Assembly: GCA_023159155.1 (NCBI GenBank)
Contig: JAJNNX010000123.1
Coordinates: forward strand, 1-10,162
Reading direction: 5' to 3'
Length of the DNA: 10,162 nucleotides
DNA from: Ustulina deusta
Taxonomy: Eukaryota > Ascomycota > Sordariomycetes > Xylariales > Xylariaceae
Shown: piece after piece, positions 1 to 9,891 of the stretch
How the letters are laid out: every line of letters starts with the position of its first letter
How positions within the stretch are numbered: position 1 is the first letter of the stretch
Notes under the pieces: model-generated
What the model was told of the DNA's origin: nothing
What the model saw: only the letters and a program-made list of their open reading frames with translations
Database searches by the model: none
Translations under genes and position numbers: made by a program

Positions 1-1470
1 ATAGTAAGTATTAAAGTTATAAAAAATTGCCTAAATATTATTAAAAAAATAAAATTATGTACTAAAATTGCAGTTACTAAAACAAAACCCTTTTTTTAAT
101 TAATATTATTTAAAACAAAAAAATAATTAATAATTATTTTATTTTATAAAGCTAATTAATTAATAAGTAATAATATAAGCATATAAAATATATTTTATAG
201 ATCTTTTTTTTAAATTAAGTTAGATTTTTTTATAATAAATATTTTTATTTTCTAATCTACTTATAAAAAAATAACAATTGCTAAATTGCTTAAAAAGTTA
301 ACGTAAAACTAATTAAAAAATACTTTAGTAATTATACTTAAGTTTAAAAGATCTAATTAAAAACGCAAATATTCTAACATATTTAATTTTAGTAAGCAAT
401 ACTAACCCTTTTTTAATAGCAAAAAAGTTTAAACTATAATTTATAAAAAATTTGCTTACTAGTAGATTTTTTTTATGTTTTAAAAAAGTAATATATATAG
501 CAATATAAAAAGTTATTTTATGCTAAACTTTTTTACTAATTAGAAGTCCTAAAAAAAATATAATTTGTAAATATATATAGTTAATTAAACAAATATTAAA
601 AAACCTAAAAATTAAAAAGTTGCTTAAAAAACGCTAAATATACAAAAAAAACAAAAAATTAAATTATTAAAAATAAACATAAAAACTAGGAAAGCCTAGC
701 AATAAAAATCTAAAAAAAATAAATAACTAATTAATTATAGTTTAAATTAGTTATTATAGTCTAAGAATAAAAACCTAATAACTTAAAAAGTTTGTAGTAG
801 GGCTAATACGTACGCATAGAAAACAAATCTTTAGTTATAAAATAGAACATATTCTTAGAAACTTTAGAAATTATAGAACAAAAAGTATAAAAAGCGCACG
901 TTTTTATTTAAAGCTATAAAAGATTTTTTTTTAATATAGGTACAAACAAACAAACAATTAATACAAAATACTAAATAAAAGTTAGGAATTTGTTTTTATT
1001 AATTAATTATTACGTTTTTATTTATATTTACGTATTAAATCTTAATCTAATCCGTACAAAAATCCATAAGTTAGAAAATATAGTCCAATACAAAAAAATC
1101 AAATAAGTTTGGTTAGTTTTAGTATATAATACGCCAATTAGGAGCCCTGCTCTATTTTATTATAATATATAATAATAATAAAAATAAGTATATAATTATA
1201 AGTTTTAATTAAAATAATAATAAAAATATTAAAAATATTAAAAAAACTATTAAACTTATTAATTTAATATAAATAACAAAAAAAAAATGCTATAGCTAAA
1301 AAAACTACTAAAAATAATACTACTTCTATTAAAAATACTACTTAGAAAAAAAATAATATACTAAAAAAAATCTATTAGAATAAAAAAATATTAAAAATAT
1401 TAAAAGCAACAAATTAAGTATTAAAAATAAAAAATAGCTAATTATTACTATTAGATTATTTAAAAATAGC

Positions 1471-1500
1471 AATAATAATAATAATAATAAAAATAATAAT
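1471..1500 (+). repeat. AAT microsatellite
   Basis: Six AAT units are followed by AAA and three more AAT units. In one frame this reads as poly-Asn (six Asn, Lys, three Asn) inside the plus-strand coding ghost. Under RIP an Asp-rich (GAT/GAC) or Asn-rich tract could end up like this, but a neutral microsatellite in A+T-rich DNA is just as likely. Confidence 0.8.
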
Positions 1501-2198
1501 ATTTGTAATAAAAAAAAAGTTAGAAATAATAACTAATAAACCATTTATAATAAATTTAATAATAGCTTAGCAATATTTAAAAAATTACGTAACAAAACAA
1601 ATAATTTTAATAAAATTAATGCTTGCTTCAATAATAAAATAAACAAGTTTAACTTTTTTATAATTTAGTTATTAAAAAGCTTACTAAACTCTTTAGCAAA
1701 AATAATAAAAAACTTTTTATAGCTAATAGTTTTATATAAAGTTTTAAAATTAAATATATAAATATTATAAAAACTAAAAATTAAAAAAATATAAAATTTT
1801 TTATTTTTTAATAAAGCTAACATTTTAGCTTTTAAGTTTATATTTTTAAATAATAGTTTTAATTTCATAATTATAAAATAACTAATAAAGCTTAGCTAAA
1901 TCAATTTAATATAAGTTAAGTTTAATTATAAAAAAGCTATAAATAACTTTAATAAATTTATTATTTAGTTTTATATTTATTTAAAAAAAATATTATATAA
2001 AATAAACTTAATAATTTAAAAGCTTAATTTAATAGTTATAGAATCAAATTTAAGTAATAAAACAAAACTATTATTAAACTAGCTATTTAAATTAATAAAT
2101 TTAATTTTAATAATAATAAAATAATTAAAAAAGTTAATATTATTAAACTTTAATTATAAAAAGTTATATGTACTACGAAAATATATAAAAAAAATGCT

Positions 2199-2295
2199 AA
2201 AAATATTTTTAAGCAAATAATAGAAATACTTAATAATTATAAAAATATTTTTAAGCAAATAATAGAAATACTGAATAATTATAAAAATATTTTTA
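2199..2295 (+). repeat. 42-bp direct tandem repeat, two full copies plus a partial third
   Basis: Unit 1 is 2199-2240 and unit 2 is 2241-2282. They are identical except for one T/G difference (CTTAAT versus CTGAAT, positions 2231 and 2273). A third copy starts at 2283 and matches for 13 bases before diverging. The length is a multiple of three and the unit reads without a stop in frame 0 mod 3 as KNIFKQIIEILNNY. This places an in-frame 14-residue duplication in the coiled-coil-like end of the plus-strand ghost. Hydrophobic Ile, Phe and Leu recur with roughly heptad spacing. Confidence 0.93.
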
Positions 2296-2616
2296 ATAAA
2301 ATAAAGCAAAGCTTTATTAAGTTAAACAAAATTATAGAAATAATAAAAAAATACAAAAACTAAAAAAATTAAAAAAACAAATATTATATATTATATAACA
2401 AAAAAAGTTAAAAATATTAAATTATAAAAAATATCTATAACTTAGGACAGGTAGCTATATTTAAAAAAAAAGATACTTAATAAACATAACTATAGATATG
2501 TTAGCTATAGCTATAAATATATTTATTATATTTATAAGTAAGTAAACGTTTTTATAATTTTATATTTAAAAAAAAAATATTTATTTATACTTTATATAAT
2601 AATTGTTATCTTTAAT

Positions 2617-2657
2617 AAGTGACTGAATCGCTATAACAAGTAACTTAATCGCTATAA
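2617..2657. repeat. 21-nt tandem repeat pair containing AATCGCTATAA
   Basis: Two 20-base copies, 2617-2636 and 2638-2657, are offset by 21 bases and share 18 of 20 positions. Both keep AATCGCTATAA with its intact CG. One of the two differences is G versus A, the other G versus T. The pair lies just beyond the 3' end of the plus-strand ghost. It could be a terminal repeat of a mobile element or a transcript-end signal. Nothing in the sequence decides this. Confidence 0.75.
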
Positions 2658-3112
2658 TATTTACTAAAGAATTATTATATTTTATATTATAATAAATATT
2701 ATAGGATTCATGATTTATTTTTATTATTTAATTTAATTATAATAATATTTCTTTATATTTATAAAACTTAAGCTTTATTTTTAATAAAAAATCTTTTATA
2801 TTATAATTTTTTATTTTTTATTATATAATATTAATTTAAACTATAATTAAATTTTTATAAAAAAAGTTCATAATTTAAAAAAGTATTTTTATATATTAGT
2901 TAATATATAATCTTTATTTTTAAATTAATTATATTAAAATCTTTTATTAAAACATTTAAAAAATAAGGTTCAATTTTAATTAAAATTAATTACTATTTAG
3001 CTTTAAAAGTAATAATAAAAAATTTTAAAACTTTAATTAAAAAAACTAGTTAAAAATTAATAAATACTATTATTATAGCAATTTAATTATTTATTAATAG
3101 TAATAATTATTA
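2640..3112 (-). pseudogene. Weak coding ghost on the minus strand, unidentified
   Basis: This is the gene-poor stretch between the plus-strand ghost and the inverted repeat. The plus strand is closed throughout. On the minus strand one frame keeps short readable pieces. The best lies at about 2896-2992, reading LILIKIEPYFLNVLIK and continuing to IIY before a TAA. MNFFYKNLIIV follows at about 2846-2868. The frame is broken by TAA and TAG every 10-30 codons. No domain is recognised. It may be a mutated exon or transposon fragment, or merely the least closed frame of random A+T-rich DNA. Confidence 0.22.
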
Positions 3113-3114
3113 TA

Positions 3115-3535
3115 TAACTTATAATATAAGCTTGCTTTATACACAGGCTTATTTTATATGTTTTTTTATATATTTCTATATATAATTCCTTAATAAAGCT
3201 ATTTAAGCTATTTTATTATAACTTTTTTAGTTTATTAAATATAATAAAATAAATTATAAATCTAAAAGTAATTCTTTTAATTTTATAGCTATTTTATTTA
3301 TAGTATTATAGCAAAGTATATCAAAATAATTTTTATAAATCTTTAAAACTTAAATATTTTTAAAAATGAAATAGTTTAATTTTAAATCTAACTATATAAT
3401 CTTTTTTATTATAGCTTTTAAATTAAATAAGTTATAAAAAATAAACTAAGTATTTTACTAAGAAATTTATATATAAAAATATAAAAAAAAATATAAAACA
3501 AGTTTATATATAAAGCAAGCTTATATTATAAGTTA
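3115..3535. mobile_element. About 420-bp element with long inverted repeats, MITE-like
   Basis: The first 27 bases (3115-3141) are the exact reverse complement of the last 27 (3509-3535). The similarity then continues inward, imperfectly, to about 3260 on the left and 3390 on the right, giving arms of roughly 145 bp around a less similar centre of about 130 bp. In the first ten bases inside the perfect core the arms differ at five places (3142, 3144, 3146, 3147, 3150), all transitions, as RIP would leave on two copies mutated independently. Beyond the outer ends the flanks are not related. No transposase is encoded. It is either a non-autonomous TIR element or two inverted copies of a longer repeat. 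No convincing target-site duplication is visible in the A+T-rich flanks. Confidence 0.7.
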
Positions 3536-3670
3536 AAAAACAAATTAATATTTATTATTTTGTTTAAAACTATATATTATAAAAATATTTATATATTTAT
3601 AATAATAATTAATATATATATTAAAATAATAGCTACAAAAGCTTGCTATATATATATATTTTAACATTTA
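3536..3670. other. A+T-rich spacer with no recognisable feature
   Basis: This stretch between the inverted-repeat element and the minisatellite holds only simple TA-rich sequence, including a short TA run near 3646-3658. Nothing coding or structured is seen on either strand. Confidence 0.6.
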
Positions 3671-3708
3671 TTTTTATTTATTTATTTTTATTTATTTATT
3701 TTTATTTT
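3671..3708. repeat. 14-nt minisatellite TTTTTATTTATTTA, about 2.7 copies
   Basis: Two perfect units (3671-3684 and 3685-3698) and a third broken after ten bases (3699-3708) lie head to tail. The tract is pyrimidine-rich on the + strand, which is asymmetric. It sits directly to the left of the unmutated GC-rich island and may mark its boundary. Confidence 0.85.
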
Positions 3709-3778
3709 CATATTACTTTTATAGCTTAACTTTACTAACTTATTATTATATGTTAGCAGCCTTATATTTTCTACCCTC

Positions 3779-3805
3779 AAATATAAGTGCAACGCACTTA
3801 TATTT
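3779..3805. repeat. Perfect 12-bp inverted repeat with 3-nt loop
   Basis: AAATATAAGTGC (3779-3790) and GCACTTATATTT (3794-3805) are exact reverse complements around AAC. The stem would fold as a strong cruciform or RNA hairpin with GTGC/GCAC at its tip. Both arms are intact, including a CG and a CA at the tip that RIP would be expected to hit. It lacks a following T-run on either strand that would suggest a bacterial-type terminator. Confidence 0.9.
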
Positions 3806-3864
3806 CAGCTTTTTAATAAAATTTCTAGTTACTTTTTTATTTATATAATTATTTCTGTACGGCT

Positions 3865-3892
3865 CCCTGCCCTTACCCCCGCCCCGCAGCCC
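3865..3892 (-). other. G-quadruplex motif on the minus strand
   Basis: On the + strand there are five runs of three or more C: 3865-3867, 3870-3872, 3876-3880, 3882-3885 and 3890-3892. The spacers between them are 2, 3, 1 and 4 bases. Read on the minus strand this meets the usual rule of four G-tracts with loops of 1-7. It is the only such motif outside the telomere. The runs are intact despite the mutated surroundings. Confidence 0.85.
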
Positions 3893-4080
3893 TTCCTTTA
3901 CTATATTTTTAAGTTATATAATCTTAAAAACTTTTTTATTTTTTTTTTTGTATAATTATATTAAAGTTTCTCTAAAAGCATAAACGGTTTAGGATATTCC
4001 TATAAATAAATAATAAATATCCTTATAATAGCTAAGATCTTAAGCTCTTTTTTTCTTATAACCTTTTTTATTAAAAACTA

Positions 4081-4260
4081 GACTAGTAGCCGGCCAATAA
4101 TTATACCCCACTTATTAACCAAACTACCTATACATCTATAAATATAGTTAATAGTACTAAACATAATACTACCTATTCTAGTCTTTTAAGTACTATAAAA
4201 GTTTATAACCTTACTTAACTATAAAACAAGTGGGCCCAAATTACTAATTTTTTCTAATTT
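4081..4260 (-). other. Less damaged segment of the minus-strand ghost
   Basis: This part keeps GGCCGGC-like and GGGCCC tracts and a TGG Trp codon, while the surroundings are almost pure A+T. The minus frame is open for 35 codons from 4185 to 4081 and includes GSIMFSTINYIYRCIGS and NKWGIIIGRLLV. Upstream of it, across TAG and TAA, lies KISNLGPLVL. The pattern of small hydrophobic and charged residues looks protein-like, but I cannot assign a family. It is the best query piece near the C-terminal end. Confidence 0.35.
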
Positions 4261-6571
4261 AAAAATCTATAGATCTACTAATAATATTTTAATACTATTA
4301 GTAAATTTCTTTAATATATTTTATATCTTATTATTTTTTATTTTATTTATTAGTTAATACTCTATTTAGTAGCTAAAACATATAGGCCCTACTAGCAAAT
4401 ATAAAAAAAGTTCTTTAATATAATCTATAAAAACATATAAAATTTAAACTTTATTAACACTATTCCGAATACTAATAAGAATTCTAGCTTTAAAAAACTT
4501 TTTAAATTTATTATTACTATTAATACTTTATAATATAACAATATATATAATTATATTAATAATTTAAATAAATTAAATAAAAATATACTACCTAAAAGCC
4601 CAAAAAAACTAATATTTTAACTCAAGATTATATACTTTATAAAACTAGTTATTATAATAACTAAGCAAATTATAGTATATAATCTTTTATAGTTTATAAA
4701 AAATAATATAACAAAAGATTTCTTTTATTACTAAGGTTACTTTTTAGTTTTTTAAGTTTATATTTTAATTAGCTTTTATAAGTTTTATTATTAAAAAGCT
4801 TAAAGTTTATATAAGTTTAATAAATATACTTAAAATATATAAAATTTTCTAGTTTTTTGCTATAGTTACTCTTTTTTTGCCGCCTAGTTTTTTATATTCA
4901 GCTTACTTTTGTTTTTATAATTATTAGCGTTATTTTAACTTATTTTTTTTATATTTAAAGATATATAACTTTTTAAAACAACTTTTAGCTAGCTAATATA
5001 TAATAAAATAATAGTATTAAAAACAAATTATCTTTTTAGTATTAAAACTAAAAACTATACTAAAGATTTCCTTTAATATTAAAAATTTAATATAAACCAA
5101 TAGCTTTAATAGCAAAAAATATATTTCTAAGTTATTAAATAAACATATATAGCTATTTTGTAATAATTTAATAAATATACTTTATTACTAAACAATATTT
5201 TTTTTAATTATTTTAAAGCTTTTATTAAAACATTAAAAAACAAAAATTCTATTATAAGTTATAAGTACTATTTGTTTAAAATTATATAACTATTATAGTT
5301 TTTTTTATATTATTTGATTTAAAAATATTTAAAGTGCTTTTAAATAAACTAATTAAAATATATTTATTAATATTTTTTTAGAAATAGTTTTTTCCTAATA
5401 TTAGCATATCTAATCTTAACCTAAATAATATTAATTTTACAATAACTTAAAACAATACTACAATTAGCCCTTTTAGTAAGGCCTGTTATAATACTGCACT
5501 TTTTTGCTACAATATAAAAAAGTTTTTAAGTAAAATAATTGTTGTTTAGCAGACTACTATATAAAAATTCTTAGGTTATACCTATAAAGCTTTGCTACTA
5601 ACTACCTAAAGCAGTTCAGTTTATATTATAAATTTTAAAATTATAAATAATATTTTATTTTTATATAAGTTTTACTTATAGCTTTATATTATATTTAATA
5701 AAAATTTATTATAAATAAAACAAATAGTTATAAATATTATAATAATAAAACTATATATTAAACCTGCTAAAACTTTTATATAATATAATATTCTTTTTTA
5801 TAGTTAAGTTACTAAAGCTAATATATATCTAATACTTTATTTAACAAAATTAAATAATACTATAAATATATATCATATAATTTAGGCTATATATTTAAAC
5901 AGTTTTTTTTTTACTTTTTTAAACAAACTAATAGTACTACTCTATAGTCTAAAAAAAAACGCCAATTTTGTTAAGTTGTTTAAATTATTTTTTTAACTAC
6001 TTTAACTGGTTTAAAACAAAATAAAAATAAGTTTATAGCTTTTATAATATTATTTAGATTATATAATTTAAAAATTATATATTTTTTTTTTTTTAAATTA
6101 TAAATAACTAATAGTTATTTATATAAACTAGCAATCAAATATTTATTGCTTCCTATTATACTTTCTACCATTTCAGGTTTATTATATATAAATAAAAACT
6201 AAGCAATTTGTTATATAAACAAAAAGTTTAACTTAATATTAATACTTTATATAGCAGTAATACTAGCTTTTAGGCACTAAATAATATAAAAGTTTTTAGT
6301 TTTTATTTAGGAGTCCTTTTTAAATAAAGTATAATAATTATTAATAACCTGCCTTTAATAAAAAAAAATATATAAAATATAAATTAGTATTATATATTTT
6401 ATACTATCTAATACAATAAACTTTTTATTTTAGCCCTAAGCTTATCTACTAATAATCTTAAAATTATATTTAAATATTTTTTTTTTGCTTCTAGTACATA
6501 AGATATACCAGAATTAACTTTTTTGCAAATTTTTAATATATACCCTACTAATTTTATCTATAGCTGCAGTA

Positions 6572-6590
6572 CTAGCAATTAGATTGCTAG
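6572..6590. repeat. Perfect 8-bp inverted repeat, CTAGCAAT / ATTGCTAG
   Basis: The two arms, 6572-6579 and 6583-6590, flank a TAG loop. It falls inside the 49-codon open window of the minus-strand ghost, where it reads SNLIAS. It is probably a by-product of the local codons and has no evident regulatory role. Confidence 0.6.
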
Positions 6591-9500
6591 CAACTATATT
6601 AATATAATTTCTATTATATAAACGCAAGTTATAACTAAACATATAAAAAATATAATAATAAGCCTAAACCTAAATATAAAGGACTACCTACTAAGCTTTA
6701 ATTAGAATTTAGATCTTAGCAGTACATTTCTCCTATTAAAACTAACAGTTTGCAACTTTTTTTTTAATTATTTTTAATAAGCTATATATAATTAAACTTT
6801 AAAAACTAAATACTTATATTAAATAGTACCTAATTTTTTAAGCTATATAGCTTTTAATATAAACTTTATTAAATTTACTAATATTTACTCTTATATAGCT
6901 AGATTATTTTAGTTATATCTTGGCCTAAAAGTAATATAATATAAATTAAAAAAACCCGCTATAAAATATAATAAACCTTTTATATTAGTCTAAATAACTA
7001 TAGTATAAAAGCAAATTTTTGCTATATAAAATAATAGTTTATATTTTATATTTTAGGTATATACCTTATTATTATTTTTTATTCCTTTTTATACTAGAAT
7101 TAGCTAGATTTATTAGTTATATTCTAACTTACTAGTATTAATTTTTATATTTTAAACAATATATAATATATTTATTTAATCTATTATTTAATTATAAGTT
7201 TTAATACTTATTTTTAATAAGTATATAGTTATTTTATAAATCTAACTTAGATTATTTAACTTTACTTAATACTAATTTTAAAACTATATAATCTTAAACT
7301 AATTATTTAAGCTACCTAATATAGTTTTACTAACTATATTTTAGTACTATTATAAATATATTATAATTAATTAGATTTAAAGCTTATATTTTATATTTTT
7401 AATAAGCTAAAGCTAAGCAATAGTATTTAATTAAAAACTTTATAAATTTAGCTTTTAATATTAATATTCTAGTAATTACTATTGCTAGTATAATTAATCT
7501 AAAGCTAAGCTACTGCTATAAGTTTAGTTATATTGTTTAGCTTTCTACTTTAGCTATAAAGTTGTAGTGTATGCTAGATATTTCTTTTTTATTTAGTAGT
7601 ACTAATAGTAATAAACTATACTAAATTTTACTAATTGTTTAAAAAACTGTCTATAATACTTGCTAATATATATTATAATTAAGCTTAGCGTTTAATATTA
7701 TTTATAAAAACTTTATAGTTGCTAAAATTAATAGTTCTTTTGTTTATATAGTTATATTTAAAATTATTAAATATACTTTTGATATAGATAAATATATATA
7801 ATAGTTATAAATTACTTAGAGCACTTATATTTCTAAAAAAGTTTGTTATTTTTTTATTAATTTTTTTTGTACTATAAAACTAAAGTTTTACTAAAACTTT
7901 ATTTAATTTTATAAAAAAAATTTAATATTTTTTATTTAAACTAACTAGTTAAATATAGAATTATTTTTGCTAGTTTTTTTTTTGCCTAAAACCTTTATAC
8001 TAATACTATATAATATTTTAATTATATATTATATTTATTAAAATAATAATATAATACTAAAAGAAATCAAAATAGATTAGTTTAAATAAGCAGTACTACA
8101 AAAAAGTGTTAGTTATATATAATTACTTTATAACTTTTAGAAAGCTTTAAAATAAACTTTCTATACTTTTTTTAGCGCAAAAAATAAAAAAACAAAAAAT
8201 AAAAAAATAAAAACTTTATAATATTTATTTGTTATATTAAAAATAATAGTAAATTAAATAATATAAATTAATAAATTAATTATATTATGCTTTTAATATA
8301 TATATAATTATAATTTAATATATTTTAGTAAATTTAATATTTAAAATAGCTTAAATTAATTAACTAATAAATTAGTTTATATATTATAAGTACTATAGCG
8401 GACTATTTTATTAGTACGTATTATAAACTGCTATATTTTGCTATATTTTTAGGCTAATTTTTTTTTTTGTGTTTTTTTTGCTAATACTTGCTTTTAGTGT
8501 TCTTTTTATTGCTATTTTTATAATAAAGCCAAAACTAGTAGTAGCAAAGCTAAAAAATAAAATTTTTTATTTTTTAATCCTATTTTTTATTTTTTATATT
8601 TTTTTAATATTTTGTTTAAGCTTTATAGTATTAATATTTAGTATAATTTTTTATATATATTAATTAATTTTATTTAAATTATATAATATTAATTTTTTTT
8701 TTAAAAATCTTTTATTTTTTTTTATTTAAGCATGCTATAATTTTAGCTTTTATTTCCTTATTAATAAAATTTTATAAATTTAAAAAACTTTTTATAATTA
8801 TTACAAGTATAGCTTATTACTTATTTTATAATATTTTTTTTTTTTTTTTATTGTTATATTTATTAAGCTAATTTAAATTTTTTTTTTTAAATAAAAAACT
8901 TTTTAATAATAAATCTAATTTTAGCAACAAAAAAAGTAATTTTATACGTTTTTTAAGCAGTATATATTAACTTAACTAATATTATATTATTTATTATTAA
9001 TTTAATACTTAGAACTTTAGTTTTATTTTTATAAGCATTAACCCTATTTTTTATTTTTAGTTTTATTTTTATTTTAATACTATCTAAAAATATAGCTTTA
9101 AGTAATATTTTTATATTTAGTTGCTAAAACAAAAAAAGGCCTAATAGTAGTAGTTTTATAATTAGTTAAAAATATTTGTTTAAGTTTGATATTTTAGTTA
9201 CTAAAAAACAAAAATTTAATAATTAAAGTTTAAAATTATATAGTTTTAATTTTTTAAACTTATATAGCTAAGCAATAAACTTTTTTTAGCTAACTTTTAA
9301 TACTAAAACTACTTAATTAAATAATTTTAAATTTTATACTAAGCTTTTTTTTTTTCCGAAATCTAGTTTTTTTAAGCATTAAAAAGCATTATTAAAAAAG
9401 GCTAATAGTACTAATTATAATAATTCTAACTTTTTAGTTCTTTCGGCTAACCTATTAATCTTAAAACTTATAAAGCTTTTTTAATTTTTAAAATTTTTTA

Positions 9501-9842
9501 AGCTTTAAAATAACAATAGTAATATTAATTTTATTGCTATTATTAATAATAAGTTTTATAACTTTAAAATATAAGTTTAATTTAAAGTAGATTTAAAGCA
9601 AACATTTAATATTATGTTTTAGTTATGCTATATTTCTTACTATATTTTTTTTATAAACCTAGTTAATAACTATAGTTATTTTAGCTAATTATATTTTATA
9701 TTTTTTATTATTAGTAGTATTAAATATCTTATTATTAAATATTATATTAGTGCTATAAAAATAATTATTATAAGAAATAATTAATAAAGTATTTTTACTA
9801 ACTATATTATTAAAGCTTAAATTTTTAATAAAGCATATAAAT

Positions 9843-9891
9843 TAGTATAAATAGTTAAAGTAGCTAATATAAAAATATAGTATAAATAGTT
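9843..9891 (+). repeat. 14-nt direct repeat TAGTATAAATAGTT, two copies 35 bp apart
   Basis: Copies lie at 9843-9856 and 9878-9891, the second only 26 bp before the telomere. In a sequence this A+T-rich a 14-base match at so short a distance is noticeable but not proof of function. It may be the last trace of a subtelomeric tandem repeat. Confidence 0.6.

Larger units (their letters stand above)
2..2541 (+). pseudogene. Decayed coding ghost on +, unidentified, coiled-coil-like C-terminal part
   Basis: Not recognised. Reading codons from position 2 (frame congruent to 2 mod 3), the stretch to about 1400 gives plausible protein broken mostly by TAA or TAG, as expected if Gln or Trp codons were mutated. 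The best piece is 782-949, which includes GLIRTHRKQIFSYKIEH and then YRTKSIKSARFYL with no stop from 782 to 934. Positions 1286-1342 give NAIAKKTTKNNTTSIKNTT, a hydrophilic linker type. An (AAT)n run at 1471-1500 would encode poly-Asn. The frame then moves to 0 mod 3 somewhere between about 1400 and 1680. It continues as Lys/Ile/Asn/Leu-rich, coiled-coil-like protein through two 14-residue repeats to about 2465. A last shift in an A-run gives an end at TAA 2539-2541. The 5' end lies outside the window. The A+T bias alone produces Lys, Asn, Ile and Tyr, so the coding case is suggestive only. Plausible origins are a transposon gag-like ORF or a subtelomeric repeated gene. Confidence 0.38.
3746..3913 (-). 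other. Unmutated GC-containing island with a stop-free 56-codon minus-strand frame
   Basis: Here CG, CA and TG dinucleotides survive and GC content jumps, unlike the rest of the window. On the minus strand one frame runs without a stop from 3913 down to the TAA at 3748-3746. It passes through KEGLRGGGKGREPYRNN and ends LKYKCVALIFEGRKYKAANI. No ATG is present, so this is not a complete gene. The frame contains both the hairpin at 3779-3805 and the G-rich run. GC-rich clusters and short perfect hairpins set in A+T-rich DNA are typical of fungal mitochondrial intergenic or intron-ORF sequence, so a nuclear mitochondrial insertion is one idea. A recent insertion of other single-copy DNA, too short or too unique for RIP, is another. 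Confidence 0.5.
3961..9890 (-). pseudogene. Possible very long decayed coding region reading away from the telomere, unidentified
   Basis: Not recognised. In the minus frame whose first codon bases fall on multiples of three, readable pieces recur from about 9890 down to 5900 and again from about 5290 to the TAA at 3963-3961. Between about 5880 and 5290 the neighbouring frame reads better, as if two indels compensate. The total would be near 1,970 codons. Stop-free windows are 9123-8956 (56 codons), 6663-6517 (49), 4185-4081 (35), 6198-6118 (27) and 9480-9418 (21). Examples are NIVASNLIASTAAIDKISRV, KPEMVESIIGSNKYLIASLY, KINRLAERTKKLEL and NKWGIIIGRLL. Between 8640 and 8400 a Lys/Gln/Glu-rich, coiled-coil-like stretch appears if TAA and TAG are taken as lost Gln. 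I see no Walker A, DEAH, YxDD or DDE signature. Length and position would suit a telomere-linked helicase or a large retroelement. The windows are not far above chance for this composition. Confidence 0.35.

Noticed and set aside
1665..1868. Open frame of 67 codons with an ATG on the minus strand
   Set aside because: It consists almost only of Lys, Asn, Phe, Ile, Leu and Tyr, as any open frame in this composition would. It lies antisense to the better plus-strand ghost, with no further support.
3730..3882. Possible intron on the minus strand: GTAAGG at the G-rich run, CTAAC near 3751-3756, then TTAG
   Set aside because: The signals are short and there is no confirmed exon on either side. The same stretch is readable through, so nothing requires splicing.
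7821..7833. GCACTTATATTTC, shared with the right arm of the hairpin at 3794-3806
   Set aside because: It is a 13-base match of mostly A+T with no similarity on either side beyond it. Likely chance.
7650..7980. LINE-type reverse transcriptase: pieces resembling a KAPGxDGI block and a KFLGVxLDxKL block on the minus strand
   Set aside because: The two blocks would be only about 100 codons apart instead of several hundred, and no YxDD motif lies between them.
8469..8663. Open frame of 64 codons on the plus strand, very hydrophobic, looking like membrane helices
   Set aside because: Phe, Ile and Leu richness follows from T-rich DNA. The opposite strand over the same bases fits the long minus-strand ghost as a Lys/Gln/Glu-rich stretch. 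Its start would be an isolated codon in a T-run with no context.
9039..9046. Single TAACCCTA, an inverted internal telomere unit
   Set aside because: One unit in ten kilobases is expected by chance and has no neighbouring degenerate units.
3961..9890. Telomere-linked RecQ helicase
   Set aside because: Position and length fit, but no helicase motif (Walker A, DEAH box, later RecQ motifs) can be seen in the readable frame. Kept only as one possible identity.
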